DNA of 8,005 bases. Source: CAYXRK01 sp964467615 (GTDB lineage Bacteria > Hydrogenedentota > Hydrogenedentia > Hydrogenedentales > GCA-2746185). The stretch spans positions 1 to 8,005 of the forward strand of contig CAYXRK010000206.1 of assembly GCA_964467615.1 (NCBI GenBank), written 5' to 3'. Below are positions 1-4,778 of the stretch, one piece after another. The translations under genes were made by a program, and so were the position numbers. Below the pieces are notes generated by a model. That model searched no databases. It saw nothing but the letters and a program-made list of their open reading frames with translations, and was not told the origin of the DNA. Every line of letters begins with the position of its first letter. Position 1 is the first letter of the stretch.

Positions 1-30
1 CGTAAACACCGATTACAAATCGGCGCTACG
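1..30 (-). repeat. Palindromic repeat, GTAGCGCCGATTT family (copy 1)
   Basis: A hairpin is formed by CCGATT (9-14) and AATCGG (18-23) with a 3-nt loop, inside short outer arms CGTA (1-4) and TACG (27-30). Read on the minus strand, its first 22 bases are identical to the plus-strand element starting at 4439, and the core recurs at 3974-3997. It is a small dispersed intergenic repeat, similar in layout to REP elements. The element may continue past the left edge of the window. Confidence 0.6.
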
Positions 31-57
31 TAACGCCCACCGGTGGCGAGGATTACA

Positions 58-108
58 TGTACCGCAGCCATCTTGGCGGCACCGGCCCGGCTGGAAGCCG
101 ACGGTACA
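58..108. repeat. Compound palindromic repeat with two inner hairpins
   Basis: The outer arms TGTACCG (58-64) and CGGTACA (102-108) are perfectly complementary. They enclose two small hairpins: GCCA-TCT-TGGC (67-77) and CGGCT-GGA-AGCCG (88-100). The layout, an outer stem around two inner hairpins, matches the element at 3941-4005 although the sequence differs. It is probably a dispersed, non-coding palindromic element. The short reading frame through it is not convincing as a gene. Confidence 0.5.
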
Positions 109-124
109 ACCACCGGGATCGAGT

Positions 125-171
125 GCGGAACAATTGTCGTCGTATTATGCGTCATGTTCCGCCTGCGGAAC
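125..171. promoter_or_regulatory. Triple GCGGAAC motif, candidate operator upstream of the nucleotidyltransferase gene
   Basis: GCGGAAC occurs at 125-131, inverted at 156-162 (GTTCCGC) and again at 165-171. The last two form a perfect 7-bp inverted repeat with a 2-nt spacer. A -10-like TATTAT lies between the first copy and the palindrome (143-148), but no good -35 fits it. The position, 38 bases before the start of the mntA-like gene, suits an autoregulatory operator of a toxin-antitoxin operon. A terminator or another repeat is also possible. Confidence 0.3.
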
Positions 172-209
172 GTTGGCAACATAAGATGTGCGCGGAGTAG
201 CAACGATCA

Positions 210-512
210 ATGAACCCGCAAGTACAACTGGATCGCGATGCCGTGGCCGCCTTTTGCCGCAAGTGGAAGATACGCGAACTCTCGCTATTCGGTTCCGCGC
301 TCCGGGACGATTTCGGCCCCGAGAGTGACTTGGATTTTCTGGTGAGCTTCGAGGAAGGCGCGGCCATTGACCTCTTCGATCTGGTGGACATGAAGGACGA
401 ATTATCCAGCGTCGTTGGGCGCCCCGTTGACCTCGTCGAAAAAGAGGCCCTCCGCAATCCCTGGCGTAAGCACGAGATTCTGAGGACCTGCGAACGCATC
501 TATGCAGCCTGA
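210..512 (+). CDS. MntA-like minimal nucleotidyltransferase (antitoxin of a HEPN/MNT module)
   Basis: This 100-aa protein is a minimal nucleotidyltransferase of the MNT/MntA type. The family signature GSx10DxD is complete: G28-S29, then D40 and D42 in SDLDFLV. The third acidic residue is probably D74 in RPVDLVEK. In characterised HEPN/MNT pairs, MntA transfers AMP to the HepT ribonuclease toxin and so silences it. The length is normal and the protein looks intact. The stop overlaps by 11 nt a second reading frame that begins like hepT but ends after 22 codons, so the antitoxin seems to have lost its toxin. A good Shine-Dalgarno sequence is not obvious; GCGGAG lies about 10 nt before the ATG. 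Family assignment is firm; antitoxin function in this context is inferred. Confidence 0.88.
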   Translation: MNPQVQLDRDAVAAFCRKWKIRELSLFGSALRDDFGPESDLDFLVSFEEGAAIDLFDLVDMKDELSSVVGRPVDLVEKEALRNPWRKHEILRTCERIYAA

Positions 513-570
513 CTTCAAGGACATGTCGCGTCTGTGGGACATGCTCGACTGCGCAGGGACGGCCAGCTAG
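502..570 (+). pseudogene. Truncated HepT-like HEPN toxin, 22-codon remnant
   Basis: An ATG at 502, overlapping the end of the nucleotidyltransferase gene, opens a frame whose product begins MQPDFKDMSRLWDMLD. This resembles the first helix of HepT/DUF86 HEPN toxins, and the overlap is typical of such pairs. The frame stops at TAG 568-570, against the roughly 110-140 residues usual for the family, so the RNase motif (RX4-6H) is absent. The truncation falls exactly where the minus-strand BRCT gene ends: the two stop codons share the bases CTAG (567-570). Arrival of the BRCT gene, or a deletion next to it, probably removed the rest. The N-terminal resemblance is short, so the identification rests partly on context. 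Confidence 0.6.
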
Positions 571-1487
571 TGGAGAGAATCGGCAGCGGATCGGGCAGCG
601 GAGATAAAGTCGTTTTCTGAAACGATAAGTGTACCGCAGCCAGATTTTCGGTTGGCCAATACCGTTTCAATCTTTCGCCCGTACTTCGCGTAAATCCAAC
701 ACGGCTGGCTCAACGCGCCAACAATCAAGTAGTTCAGAGCCTTTGTTACGTTCGACTTGACGACCCCGCCCAATTCCGTCGCTATCGCTTCGAGTTCCTT
801 TCGTTTGCCGAAGCCTGCATGCCCAGTGAAGCAGAATTCCTTCCGTCTAAAGTCGATTCGAGGATCCTTGTCGAGTACACCGGCGAGAGTCAGCAAGATA
901 GGAGCCTCTGACTGCATATGCGCGTCCGACGGACTATCGTCTTTGACGTACTCGCGGCTGATCGCGATCTCGTTGAATTCGTCACAGAAGTCCCTTAGTT
1001 TTTGCCGCTCATCCGAAGTAACGACGTCATCGTTCAGAATACTCTCGACCATGGCCCAAATATCATCGAATGGCCACGAGTCTCGCAAGAAACTGAACTG
1101 CTCAAGCCAATCACGCAAATCGAGAATCTCTGCGTCAGATACTTCGCCGTCCAAAAGGATTCCCTGCAGAAAGCCGTGAAGTCTTCGAATACCGTTCGTT
1201 ATCGTCACGTTGAACGCGGAATCGGGATCAGCGATCGAATGACACCACTCGATAAGCTCTTCTTTCTCGTCGTCCGTAACAACCTGATCCTCGAGAACTC
1301 TGCCAAGGAGTTCCGCAGTTTCCCTAAACGGTTGGTGGGGAAGTAAATTGACGTGATCCTGAAGCCAACCTTCCAACCTCGAAAGCTCCACGGTGGCAAT
1401 CTCGTAGTCGCACGCGATGCCAGCGAGAATTCCGCGGAGCGTCTCCGTGGCCCGTGTCAAATCCGTTCTTCGCCCTTGACCATGCAT
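567..1487 (-). CDS. BRCT-domain protein with two tandem N-terminal helical repeats
   Basis: This 306-aa protein has a C-terminal BRCT domain (about residues 214-300). Visible features are FCFTG (218-222), the GG turn (240-241), VTKALNYLIVG (247-257), W264, GRKIE (270-274) and IVSENDF (288-294). The pattern resembles the BRCT of NAD-dependent DNA ligase and of stand-alone bacterial and phage BRCT proteins. The N-terminal half is helical and acidic and contains two similar units, about 16-82 and 105-168. Each has a GIL..xxx(V/I)...E....LxxWL half followed by a (V/I)L.D.VVT.DE...L..(W/F)C half, recalling the TerB-like domain usually found once in this family. The likely role is protein or DNA binding in DNA repair or mobile-element biology; no catalytic residues are seen. 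The start is an ATG downstream of a good promoter; a clear Shine-Dalgarno is missing. Its DNA looks more AT-rich than that of the housekeeping genes. Confidence 0.8.
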   Translation of the reverse strand: MHGQGRRTDLTRATETLRGILAGIACDYEIATVELSRLEGWLQDHVNLLPHQPFRETAELLGRVLEDQVVTDDEKEELIEWCHSIADPDSAFNVTITNGIRRLHGFLQGILLDGEVSDAEILDLRDWLEQFSFLRDSWPFDDIWAMVESILNDDVVTSDERQKLRDFCDEFNEIAISREYVKDDSPSDAHMQSEAPILLTLAGVLDKDPRIDFRRKEFCFTGHAGFGKRKELEAIATELGGVVKSNVTKALNYLIVGALSQPCWIYAKYGRKIETVLANRKSGCGTLIVSENDFISAARSAADSLH

Positions 1488-1525
1488 GAGATCAACTCAA
1501 TCGCTCGGTTCGGTTCAAGATTACG

Positions 1526-1553
1526 ATTGTACCGGACTAACAGATAGTTTCAA
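1526..1553 (-). promoter_or_regulatory. Sigma70-type promoter for the BRCT gene
   Basis: On the minus strand, TTGAAA (1548-1553) and TACAAT (1526-1531) are separated by 16 bases. Each box matches five of six consensus positions. Transcription would begin near 1519, leaving a leader of about 30 nt before the ATG at 1487. The BRCT gene therefore probably has its own promoter in the 193-nt gap behind pemK, although no terminator is visible after pemK. Confidence 0.5.
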
Positions 1554-1680
1554 ATGTCGCTCTCACGTATATACAGGACATCGGCTTGGTTTGTCGTTAA
1601 GAGAAAACAATCGAGAAAGACCGAGTGCTTGTGACAAAAGAGAAAATCCCTGAGGTTTGCCACAAAAGCTGCGCGTGTGC

Positions 1681-2013
1681 TCAAAGCGAAAGCGTGAAAC
1701 GAAGTGCTTTTTCGATGTTGAACATCGCTTCAAATGAAAGTACGCCCAAGTAGTCGCGAAGACGCGAGTCCGCGATTACCCGGATCTGGTGACACAGCGC
1801 CACAGAATCCTGCGTCAACCCGCCATCGCCTTTGCGAACGAGTGTGCAAGTCGGAAGTTGCGCGCGCCGAAGGTTAGTCGTGAACGGCACGATCACCAAC
1901 GTATTGATGTGTGGGTTGAGAGTATCAGTTTGGAGAATGACGACCGGCCGGGTTCCGCCCGGTTCAGAGCCTTCGTGAGGATCCAGGTCGGCGCGATATA
2001 CGTGTCCTCTCAT
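1681..2013 (-). CDS. PemK/MazF-type endoribonuclease toxin
   Basis: This 110-aa protein has the full-length PemK/MazF fold signature. It begins MRGHVYRADLDPHEGSEPGG followed by TRPVVILQTD (about 21-30). Next is the strand LVIVPFTTN (39-47), and later GLTQDSVALCHQIRVIADSRL (about 65-85). MazF-family toxins cleave mRNA at short specific sequences and are blocked by a small upstream antitoxin that fills the RNA groove. In most relatives the later motif reads DQIR or similar; here it is HQIR. The ATG overlaps the upstream TAA by one base (TAATG), which implies translational coupling. It is the last gene of a three-gene operon. Family assignment is secure. Cleavage specificity and present activity cannot be read from the sequence. 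Confidence 0.9.
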   Translation of the reverse strand: MRGHVYRADLDPHEGSEPGGTRPVVILQTDTLNPHINTLVIVPFTTNLRRAQLPTCTLVRKGDGGLTQDSVALCHQIRVIADSRLRDYLGVLSFEAMFNIEKALRFTLSL

Positions 2014-2336
2014 TACTCATCGTCGGCCTGGAGTAGTTCGGCATACTCCGCCATACCCGCATCCGCCAACAGCCGGTCGTCGTCCGCAAACTCGGCGTAA
2101 CGATCTGCGCTGAACTCGCTTGCGTCCACCGGAACGACGAACGAAACATCGCCATCGGGTTTCGCATCGAAGATCGATGGATCGAATGAGGGAGAATACT
2201 GACCTGCGACTCCAAAATGTGTTATGGAGTATGGACGAGTAATCGTTATCTCGATGCCCACCCCTCGATACTCGGACGGGTGAGGAGACACGGAAGAGAC
2301 GGGCGTCTCAAACGACGCGGAGATTGTGGTTATCAT
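2013..2336 (-). CDS. Unrecognised 107-aa acidic protein, candidate antitoxin of the PemK toxin
   Basis: No known antitoxin domain is recognised; in particular there is no AbrB/SpoVT (MazE) or ribbon-helix-helix start. The first 70 residues look like beta-strand or loop (GVGIEITITRP, GDVSFVVPVDA). The last 35 are strongly acidic and probably helical, ending RLLADAGMAEYAELLQADDE. That resembles the C-terminal toxin-binding tail of small antitoxins that partner MazF/PemK toxins. The ATG overlaps the stop of the upstream protease gene (ATGA), and its stop overlaps the pemK start by one base. A strong AAGGAG lies 11 nt before the ATG. Position directly before pemK is the main reason to call it an antitoxin. 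A protease adaptor or substrate is an alternative. A GTG at codon 26 could give a shorter form. Confidence 0.6.
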   Translation of the reverse strand: MITTISASFETPVSSVSPHPSEYRGVGIEITITRPYSITHFGVAGQYSPSFDPSIFDAKPDGDVSFVVPVDASEFSADRYAEFADDDRLLADAGMAEYAELLQADDE

Positions 2337-3535
2337 GATAATTTGTTCTCCTTCCAGCCGTTTCCCAATGACATCCGTTCGAATCCAGCGTTAGGTAGCG
2401 CGGCAATAAAACTCTCCACTGCTCGCTCGCTCGCCAATCGTACGACAAACTGAAGTTGCGATTGTACCGCATTTGCAACTATTCCAGCTATCTGATTCGC
2501 ATCTATCCCTCCAGGCAAGTTCCCTACATTGATTGGCGGAAGACTAAGGTTGCTAATATTTATTGTTACTTGCGGTGGGACTTTGCGCAACTGCCGAAGT
2601 TTCAGCGTATTTTCGTAGAAATGGCAGATTTTATCGCTTTCGACGACTGCGGTTTTGATGTTTTCCCATGTCTCTTCTGGTCTTCCTGTACTGATAAGAT
2701 CAGCTTCCGGCGTAAATGGTGTCTCAAACTGGAATATCGACTTATACGCGTCGTAAAGATCCCACAACTCACCATCAATCTGAAAGTCCTCCGCGTCCTT
2801 CACATGCTTGAGTCCTAGTTCGCGCGCTTCCGATCTACTTATGGCATGCAAGTGGGAAAATATTTCCGAGGATAGATTTTGAGCGATCCTCCGATTTGTT
2901 TCCTCGCCGAACGGATCGGCCCTGGTGTTCAATAGTTTTATCGCCACCAGTTCGGTCTGCTGGAGCTCTCTATTTGCGCTGCCTAACGCGAGAGGATGCA
3001 CGTGTTTCGTGAGTTCGGCGAATCCTTGCAATTTCTCCTCCGGGCGCTCGCACCCGATGCGTGTAAGTAGATTGAAGTAGCCGTTAACATCTTCGACCGA
3101 TAGGGGTAAACGCTGATGCGTTTCGTGGTCCTTCGGGTTGTAAGGCCCTTGCGAAATCGTGCTATCGATAGGGCCGAGTTCCGCTTTGCGAGTCATGACA
3201 ATTTCGTCCGCGCCCAATGAAATCACTGTGGCGGCGCTATGGGCCCTGTATGGAATCAGTACGCTGAAGGAACCTTTCTTACAATACTCGCGAATCATCG
3301 AAACCAGCACCCAAGGGACGTGAGATTGACCTCCGCGGCTGTACAAGAGTAGATCGATCTTGTTCCGCTCGTCGGGCGTAAACGAGAGAATGTGGTCGTG
3401 AATGACGGATATGACCTCACCATCGATCGAAGCCTGTAAATTCGGGCGATCACTGGTGACGTAGCAGATAACCTTGCTCGCCCGCTTCTGTTCGATCGAT
3501 CTGATGAGTTTCAGTCGTTCTTCTCTTGGAATCAT
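2333..3535 (-). CDS. SDH/ClpP-fold serine protease-like protein (serine dehydrogenase proteinase family)
   Basis: This protein of about 400 aa belongs to the SDH/SppA/ClpP-crotonase fold serine peptidases. Numbering from the TTG at 3559, the core is KIDLLLYSRGGQ (67-78), MIREYCKKG (88-96), VLIPYRAHSAAT (100-111) and GADEIVMTRKAELGPIDS (116-133). S108 in AHSAAT is the expected nucleophile, and the GADEI...ELGPID block is diagnostic for the family. There is no signal peptide or membrane segment, so it should be cytoplasmic. The region after residue 290 is a less conserved helical extension. I chose ATG 3535 (MIPREERLKLIR) because a GAGAG lies just before it; the frame is open upstream to a TTG at 3559, adding eight residues. 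It is the first gene of an operon with the 107-aa protein and pemK. It may process the candidate antitoxin, but that is inference. Its DNA looks relatively AT-rich. Confidence 0.82.
   Translation of the reverse strand: MIPREERLKLIRSIEQKRASKVICYVTSDRPNLQASIDGEVISVIHDHILSFTPDERNKIDLLLYSRGGQSHVPWVLVSMIREYCKKGSFSVLIPYRAHSAATVISLGADEIVMTRKAELGPIDSTISQGPYNPKDHETHQRLPLSVEDVNGYFNLLTRIGCERPEEKLQGFAELTKHVHPLALGSANRELQQTELVAIKLLNTRADPFGEETNRRIAQNLSSEIFSHLHAISRSEARELGLKHVKDAEDFQIDGELWDLYDAYKSIFQFETPFTPEADLISTGRPEETWENIKTAVVESDKICHFYENTLKLRQLRKVPPQVTINISNLSLPPINVGNLPGGIDANQIAGIVANAVQSQLQFVVRLASERAVESFIAALPNAGFERMSLGNGWKENKLS
2348..2353 (-). promoter_or_regulatory. Ribosome binding site AAGGAG inside the protease gene
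   Basis: AAGGAG lies within the last codons of the protease gene and 11 nt before the ATG at 2336. It supports a real translation start for the 107-aa protein. It also suggests that this protein can be initiated efficiently without relying on termination of the upstream gene. Confidence 0.6.
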
Positions 3536-3710
3536 GGAGTCTCTCGTAGGCTTTGCCAAGTCAAATTACCACGATCTTAGCGGTGTCAGCAAACAACCTT
3601 CCTCTGTTCGCACGGTATACTGGACGCCACGATAGGCAGCGCCGGTCATATTCTGGAAGCCCATGCTACCAGCGATTCGTGCTACGTTGATTGGGGCGGG
3701 CGACTGGTGA

Positions 3711-3941
3711 CTCAAAAGACTCGCCCGTCCGGCGTGTCGTACGAACGCAAGGGCGACTACTACTTCGCGCAACGACCTGAACGCGATTGCGGGCGGTGAA
3801 GGCGAAGGCGAAGGTGAGGGGCCATCGTGCGCTTCTGGTCATGCTTCGGACGCCGCCCCTTACGCTGACTCCGCGTTCCTTCTAGTCACAACACTTTTGC
3901 TGCTCTGCGTCGCTTCGCGCCCTTGGCGTCCTCTGCGTTGA
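3711..3941 (+). pseudogene. C-terminal remnant of a secreted, membrane-anchored protein (Gly-Glu repeat plus sorting-type tail)
   Basis: One plus-strand frame, open from 3711 to the TGA at 3939-3941, has no start codon of its own. It encodes NDLNAIAG, then GEGEGEGEG (from 3795), then PSC, a 15-residue polar spacer, a hydrophobic helix AFLLVTTLLLLCVA and a basic end SRPWRPLR. The order Gly-Glu linker / Cys / spacer / transmembrane helix / arginines is the layout of C-terminal surface-sorting tails of the PEP-CTERM or MYXO-CTERM kind. The neighbouring frame is open from 3581 to about 3800, so a frameshifted 3' end of a longer lost gene is possible. The gene body is missing. The protein at 7313-8005 ends in a similar way. 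Called a remnant because no start or domain is present. Confidence 0.4.
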
Positions 3942-4005
3942 GGGGGTTCGTAGCTCCGACTTCAGTCGGCGTACACGCCGATTGAAATCGGCGCTACCGC
4001 CCCCT
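3941..4005. repeat. Compound palindromic repeat: nested outer arms around two hairpins
   Basis: AGGGGG (3941-3946) pairs with CCCCCT (4000-4005), and GTAGC (3950-3954) pairs with GCTAC (3993-3997). Inside are two hairpins: CCGACT-TC-AGTCGG (3956-3969) and CGCCGATT-GA-AATCGGCG (3976-3993). The right hairpin belongs to the same family as the elements at 1-30 and 4439-4462. The element starts at the stop codon of the secreted-protein remnant, so it could also work as its transcription terminator. Confidence 0.6.
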
Positions 4006-4162
4006 CGAAAACTCGCATTCTGGCCCCTATTTCCGGCCCATTTTTGAAAAAATAGGTCAACAAACTTGGACATATAGATAGGGGGTGTTGTGTCTCGCAA
4101 CATTCCGAAAGTCGTGTCTTACCAGCTCACACAATTGGAAGGGAGTCTTCGCGATGCTTCGA

Positions 4163-4297
4163 GAATTGGGCGTGTTCAACCCTCCCCTGGCCCCTCCCTT
4201 CAACCAAGGCAGGGGGAACTCGCCGCCCACGAAACGGAAAAAGCCGCCGTTATTCGGCGCTTCGACGGCGAAGATCGGGCCTTTTCACGCCCAATTC
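4163..4297. repeat. 135-bp segment bounded by a perfect 12-bp inverted repeat
   Basis: GAATTGGGCGTG (4163-4174) is perfectly complementary to CACGCCCAATTC (4286-4297). Between them is a further hairpin: CCCCTG (4184-4189) with CAGGGG (4210-4215), plus an inner CCTT/AAGG stem (4197-4200 and 4206-4209). No flanking direct repeat is visible, so an insertion cannot be shown. It may be a small non-autonomous element, a structured RNA or chance. Confidence 0.35.
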
Positions 4298-4369
4298 GGG
4301 AGTTTAGAGGCCCAAAAATGGAGGGTCAACCCATGCTAAGTCCAACGATATCAACGATCGTCGCGTGGA

Positions 4370-4404
4370 TTTAGTCGTCTGCGGCGGCGGACGCGACTAC
4401 TAAA
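4370..4404. repeat. Imperfect hairpin
   Basis: TTTAGT...GTC.GCG (from 4370) pairs with CGC.GAC.ACTAAA (ending at 4404), giving stems of 6, 3 and 3 bp with one mismatch and one bulge around a GC-rich loop. No U-tract follows on either strand, so it is not a classical terminator. Its role is unknown. Confidence 0.3.
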
Positions 4405-4438
4405 CCGTAAAAATCACTCTACGTAATTCCGTGGCCAA

Positions 4439-4462
4439 CGTAGCGCCGATTTGTAATCGGCG
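4439..4462 (+). repeat. Palindromic repeat, GTAGCGCCGATTT family (copy 2)
   Basis: CGCCGATT (4444-4451) and AATCGGCG (4455-4462) form an 8-bp stem with a 3-nt TGT loop, preceded by CGTAG. The first 22 bases are identical to the minus strand of the element at 1-30, and the stem is the same as in the right hairpin of the element at 3941-4005. Confidence 0.6.
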
Positions 4463-4473
4463 AAACTTGGAGC

Positions 4474-4519
4474 GGGCGTCGGCGTGCGCTTATGGCCTTA
4501 CGGCATATGCCGATCGCCC
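4474..4519. repeat. Palindromic element containing CGGCATATGCCG
   Basis: GGGCG-TCGGC (4474-4483) pairs with GCCGA-T-CGCCC (4509-4519) with one bulged T. Inside, ATGGCC (4492-4497) can pair with GGCAT (4502-4506) around a short loop. The right side also contains the perfect 12-bp palindrome CGGCATATGCCG (4501-4512). It is probably another dispersed palindromic element. Confidence 0.4.
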
Positions 4520-4540
4520 GTCGGCGCCGCGGCGGCAAAC

Positions 4541-4572
4541 ATTTACATCATATGTAATAGTTTAATGTAAAT
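4541..4572. promoter_or_regulatory. AT-rich inverted repeats downstream of rpmF
   Basis: ATTTACAT (4541-4548) is complementary to ATGTAAAT (4565-4572), and TTACAT-cat-ATGTAA (4543-4557) forms a second, overlapping palindrome. The AT-rich patch stands out against GC-rich surroundings and lies 20 nt beyond the rpmF stop. It could be an operator, a weak terminator or an attachment-like site. No plus-strand gene nearby would use an operator here. Confidence 0.3.
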
Positions 4573-4592
4573 ATATGACGCCAGCGCAGGGA

Positions 4593-4775
4593 CTAACCTT
4601 CTTCCGGTCCGACGGACAAGCGGGCTTTGTAGTAGCCGCACTTGGGGCAGACGCGGTGGGGCATTGCGCGCTCGCCGCAGTTCGGGCATTCGATCAGGTT
4701 CGGCGGCGTCAGCGCGTGGTGAGAGCGCCGCGTGTTGCGACGGGTTTTGCCCGTTCGTCTCTTGGGTACTGGCAC
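4593..4775 (-). CDS. rpmF: 50S ribosomal protein L32
   Basis: This 60-aa protein is a typical bacterial L32, a structural protein of the large ribosomal subunit. It starts MPVPKRRTGKTRRNTRRSHH, as most L32 proteins do. It keeps the zinc-ribbon cysteines C30, C33, C43 and C46 (CPNC...CPKC), so this is the zinc-binding form. Length is normal. The start codon is GTG; GGAGG (4784-4788) lies 8 nt before it, inside the end of yceD, and only 3 nt separate the two genes. This yceD-rpmF pairing is widely conserved. In many bacteria plsX and fab genes follow; here the gene-free region does. Confidence 0.97.
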   Translation of the reverse strand: MPVPKRRTGKTRRNTRRSHHALTPPNLIECPNCGERAMPHRVCPKCGYYKARLSVGPEEG

Positions 4776-4778
4776 GGT

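Larger units (their letters stand above)
3560..4592. other. Gene-free region rich in palindromes
   Basis: About 1 kb between the protease operon and rpmF has no convincing intact gene. Frames of 60-95 codons exist on both strands, but they resemble no family and have the low-complexity Pro/Arg/Gly character of translated GC-rich spacer. What it does hold is listed separately: a C-terminal remnant of a secreted protein, a compound palindrome, a 12-bp inverted repeat pair, several hairpins and an AT-rich palindromic patch. It probably marks the border between the accessory island and the housekeeping block. Confidence 0.6.

Noticed and set aside
757..1179. Plus-strand frame of 140 codons
   Set aside because: It is antisense to the BRCT gene. 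Its Ser-rich product is typical of a shadow frame.
1620..1670. Possible terminator after pemK built on ACAAAAG repeats
   Set aside because: The repeats are direct (GACAAAAG and CACAAAAG), not inverted, so no stable hairpin forms.
1964..2215. Minus-strand frame of 83 codons overlapping the candidate antitoxin
   Set aside because: It overlaps both the 107-aa gene and pemK in another frame. The 107-aa frame has the strong AAGGAG site and the exact overlaps with its neighbours.
3535..3640. Promoter for the protease operon
   Set aside because: A TAAGAT is present near 3580 on the minus strand, but no acceptable -35 box lies 16-18 bases away.
3566..3772. Minus-strand frame of 68 codons before the protease gene
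   Set aside because: It resembles no family, would end only a few bases before the protease gene, and lies opposite the secreted-protein remnant.
4085..4374. Two overlapping plus-strand frames of 84 and 94 codons in the gene-free region
   Set aside because: Their products (for example NPPLAPPFNQGRGNSPP) look like translated GC-rich spacer. They cross the 12-bp inverted repeat and several hairpins, and no family is recognised.
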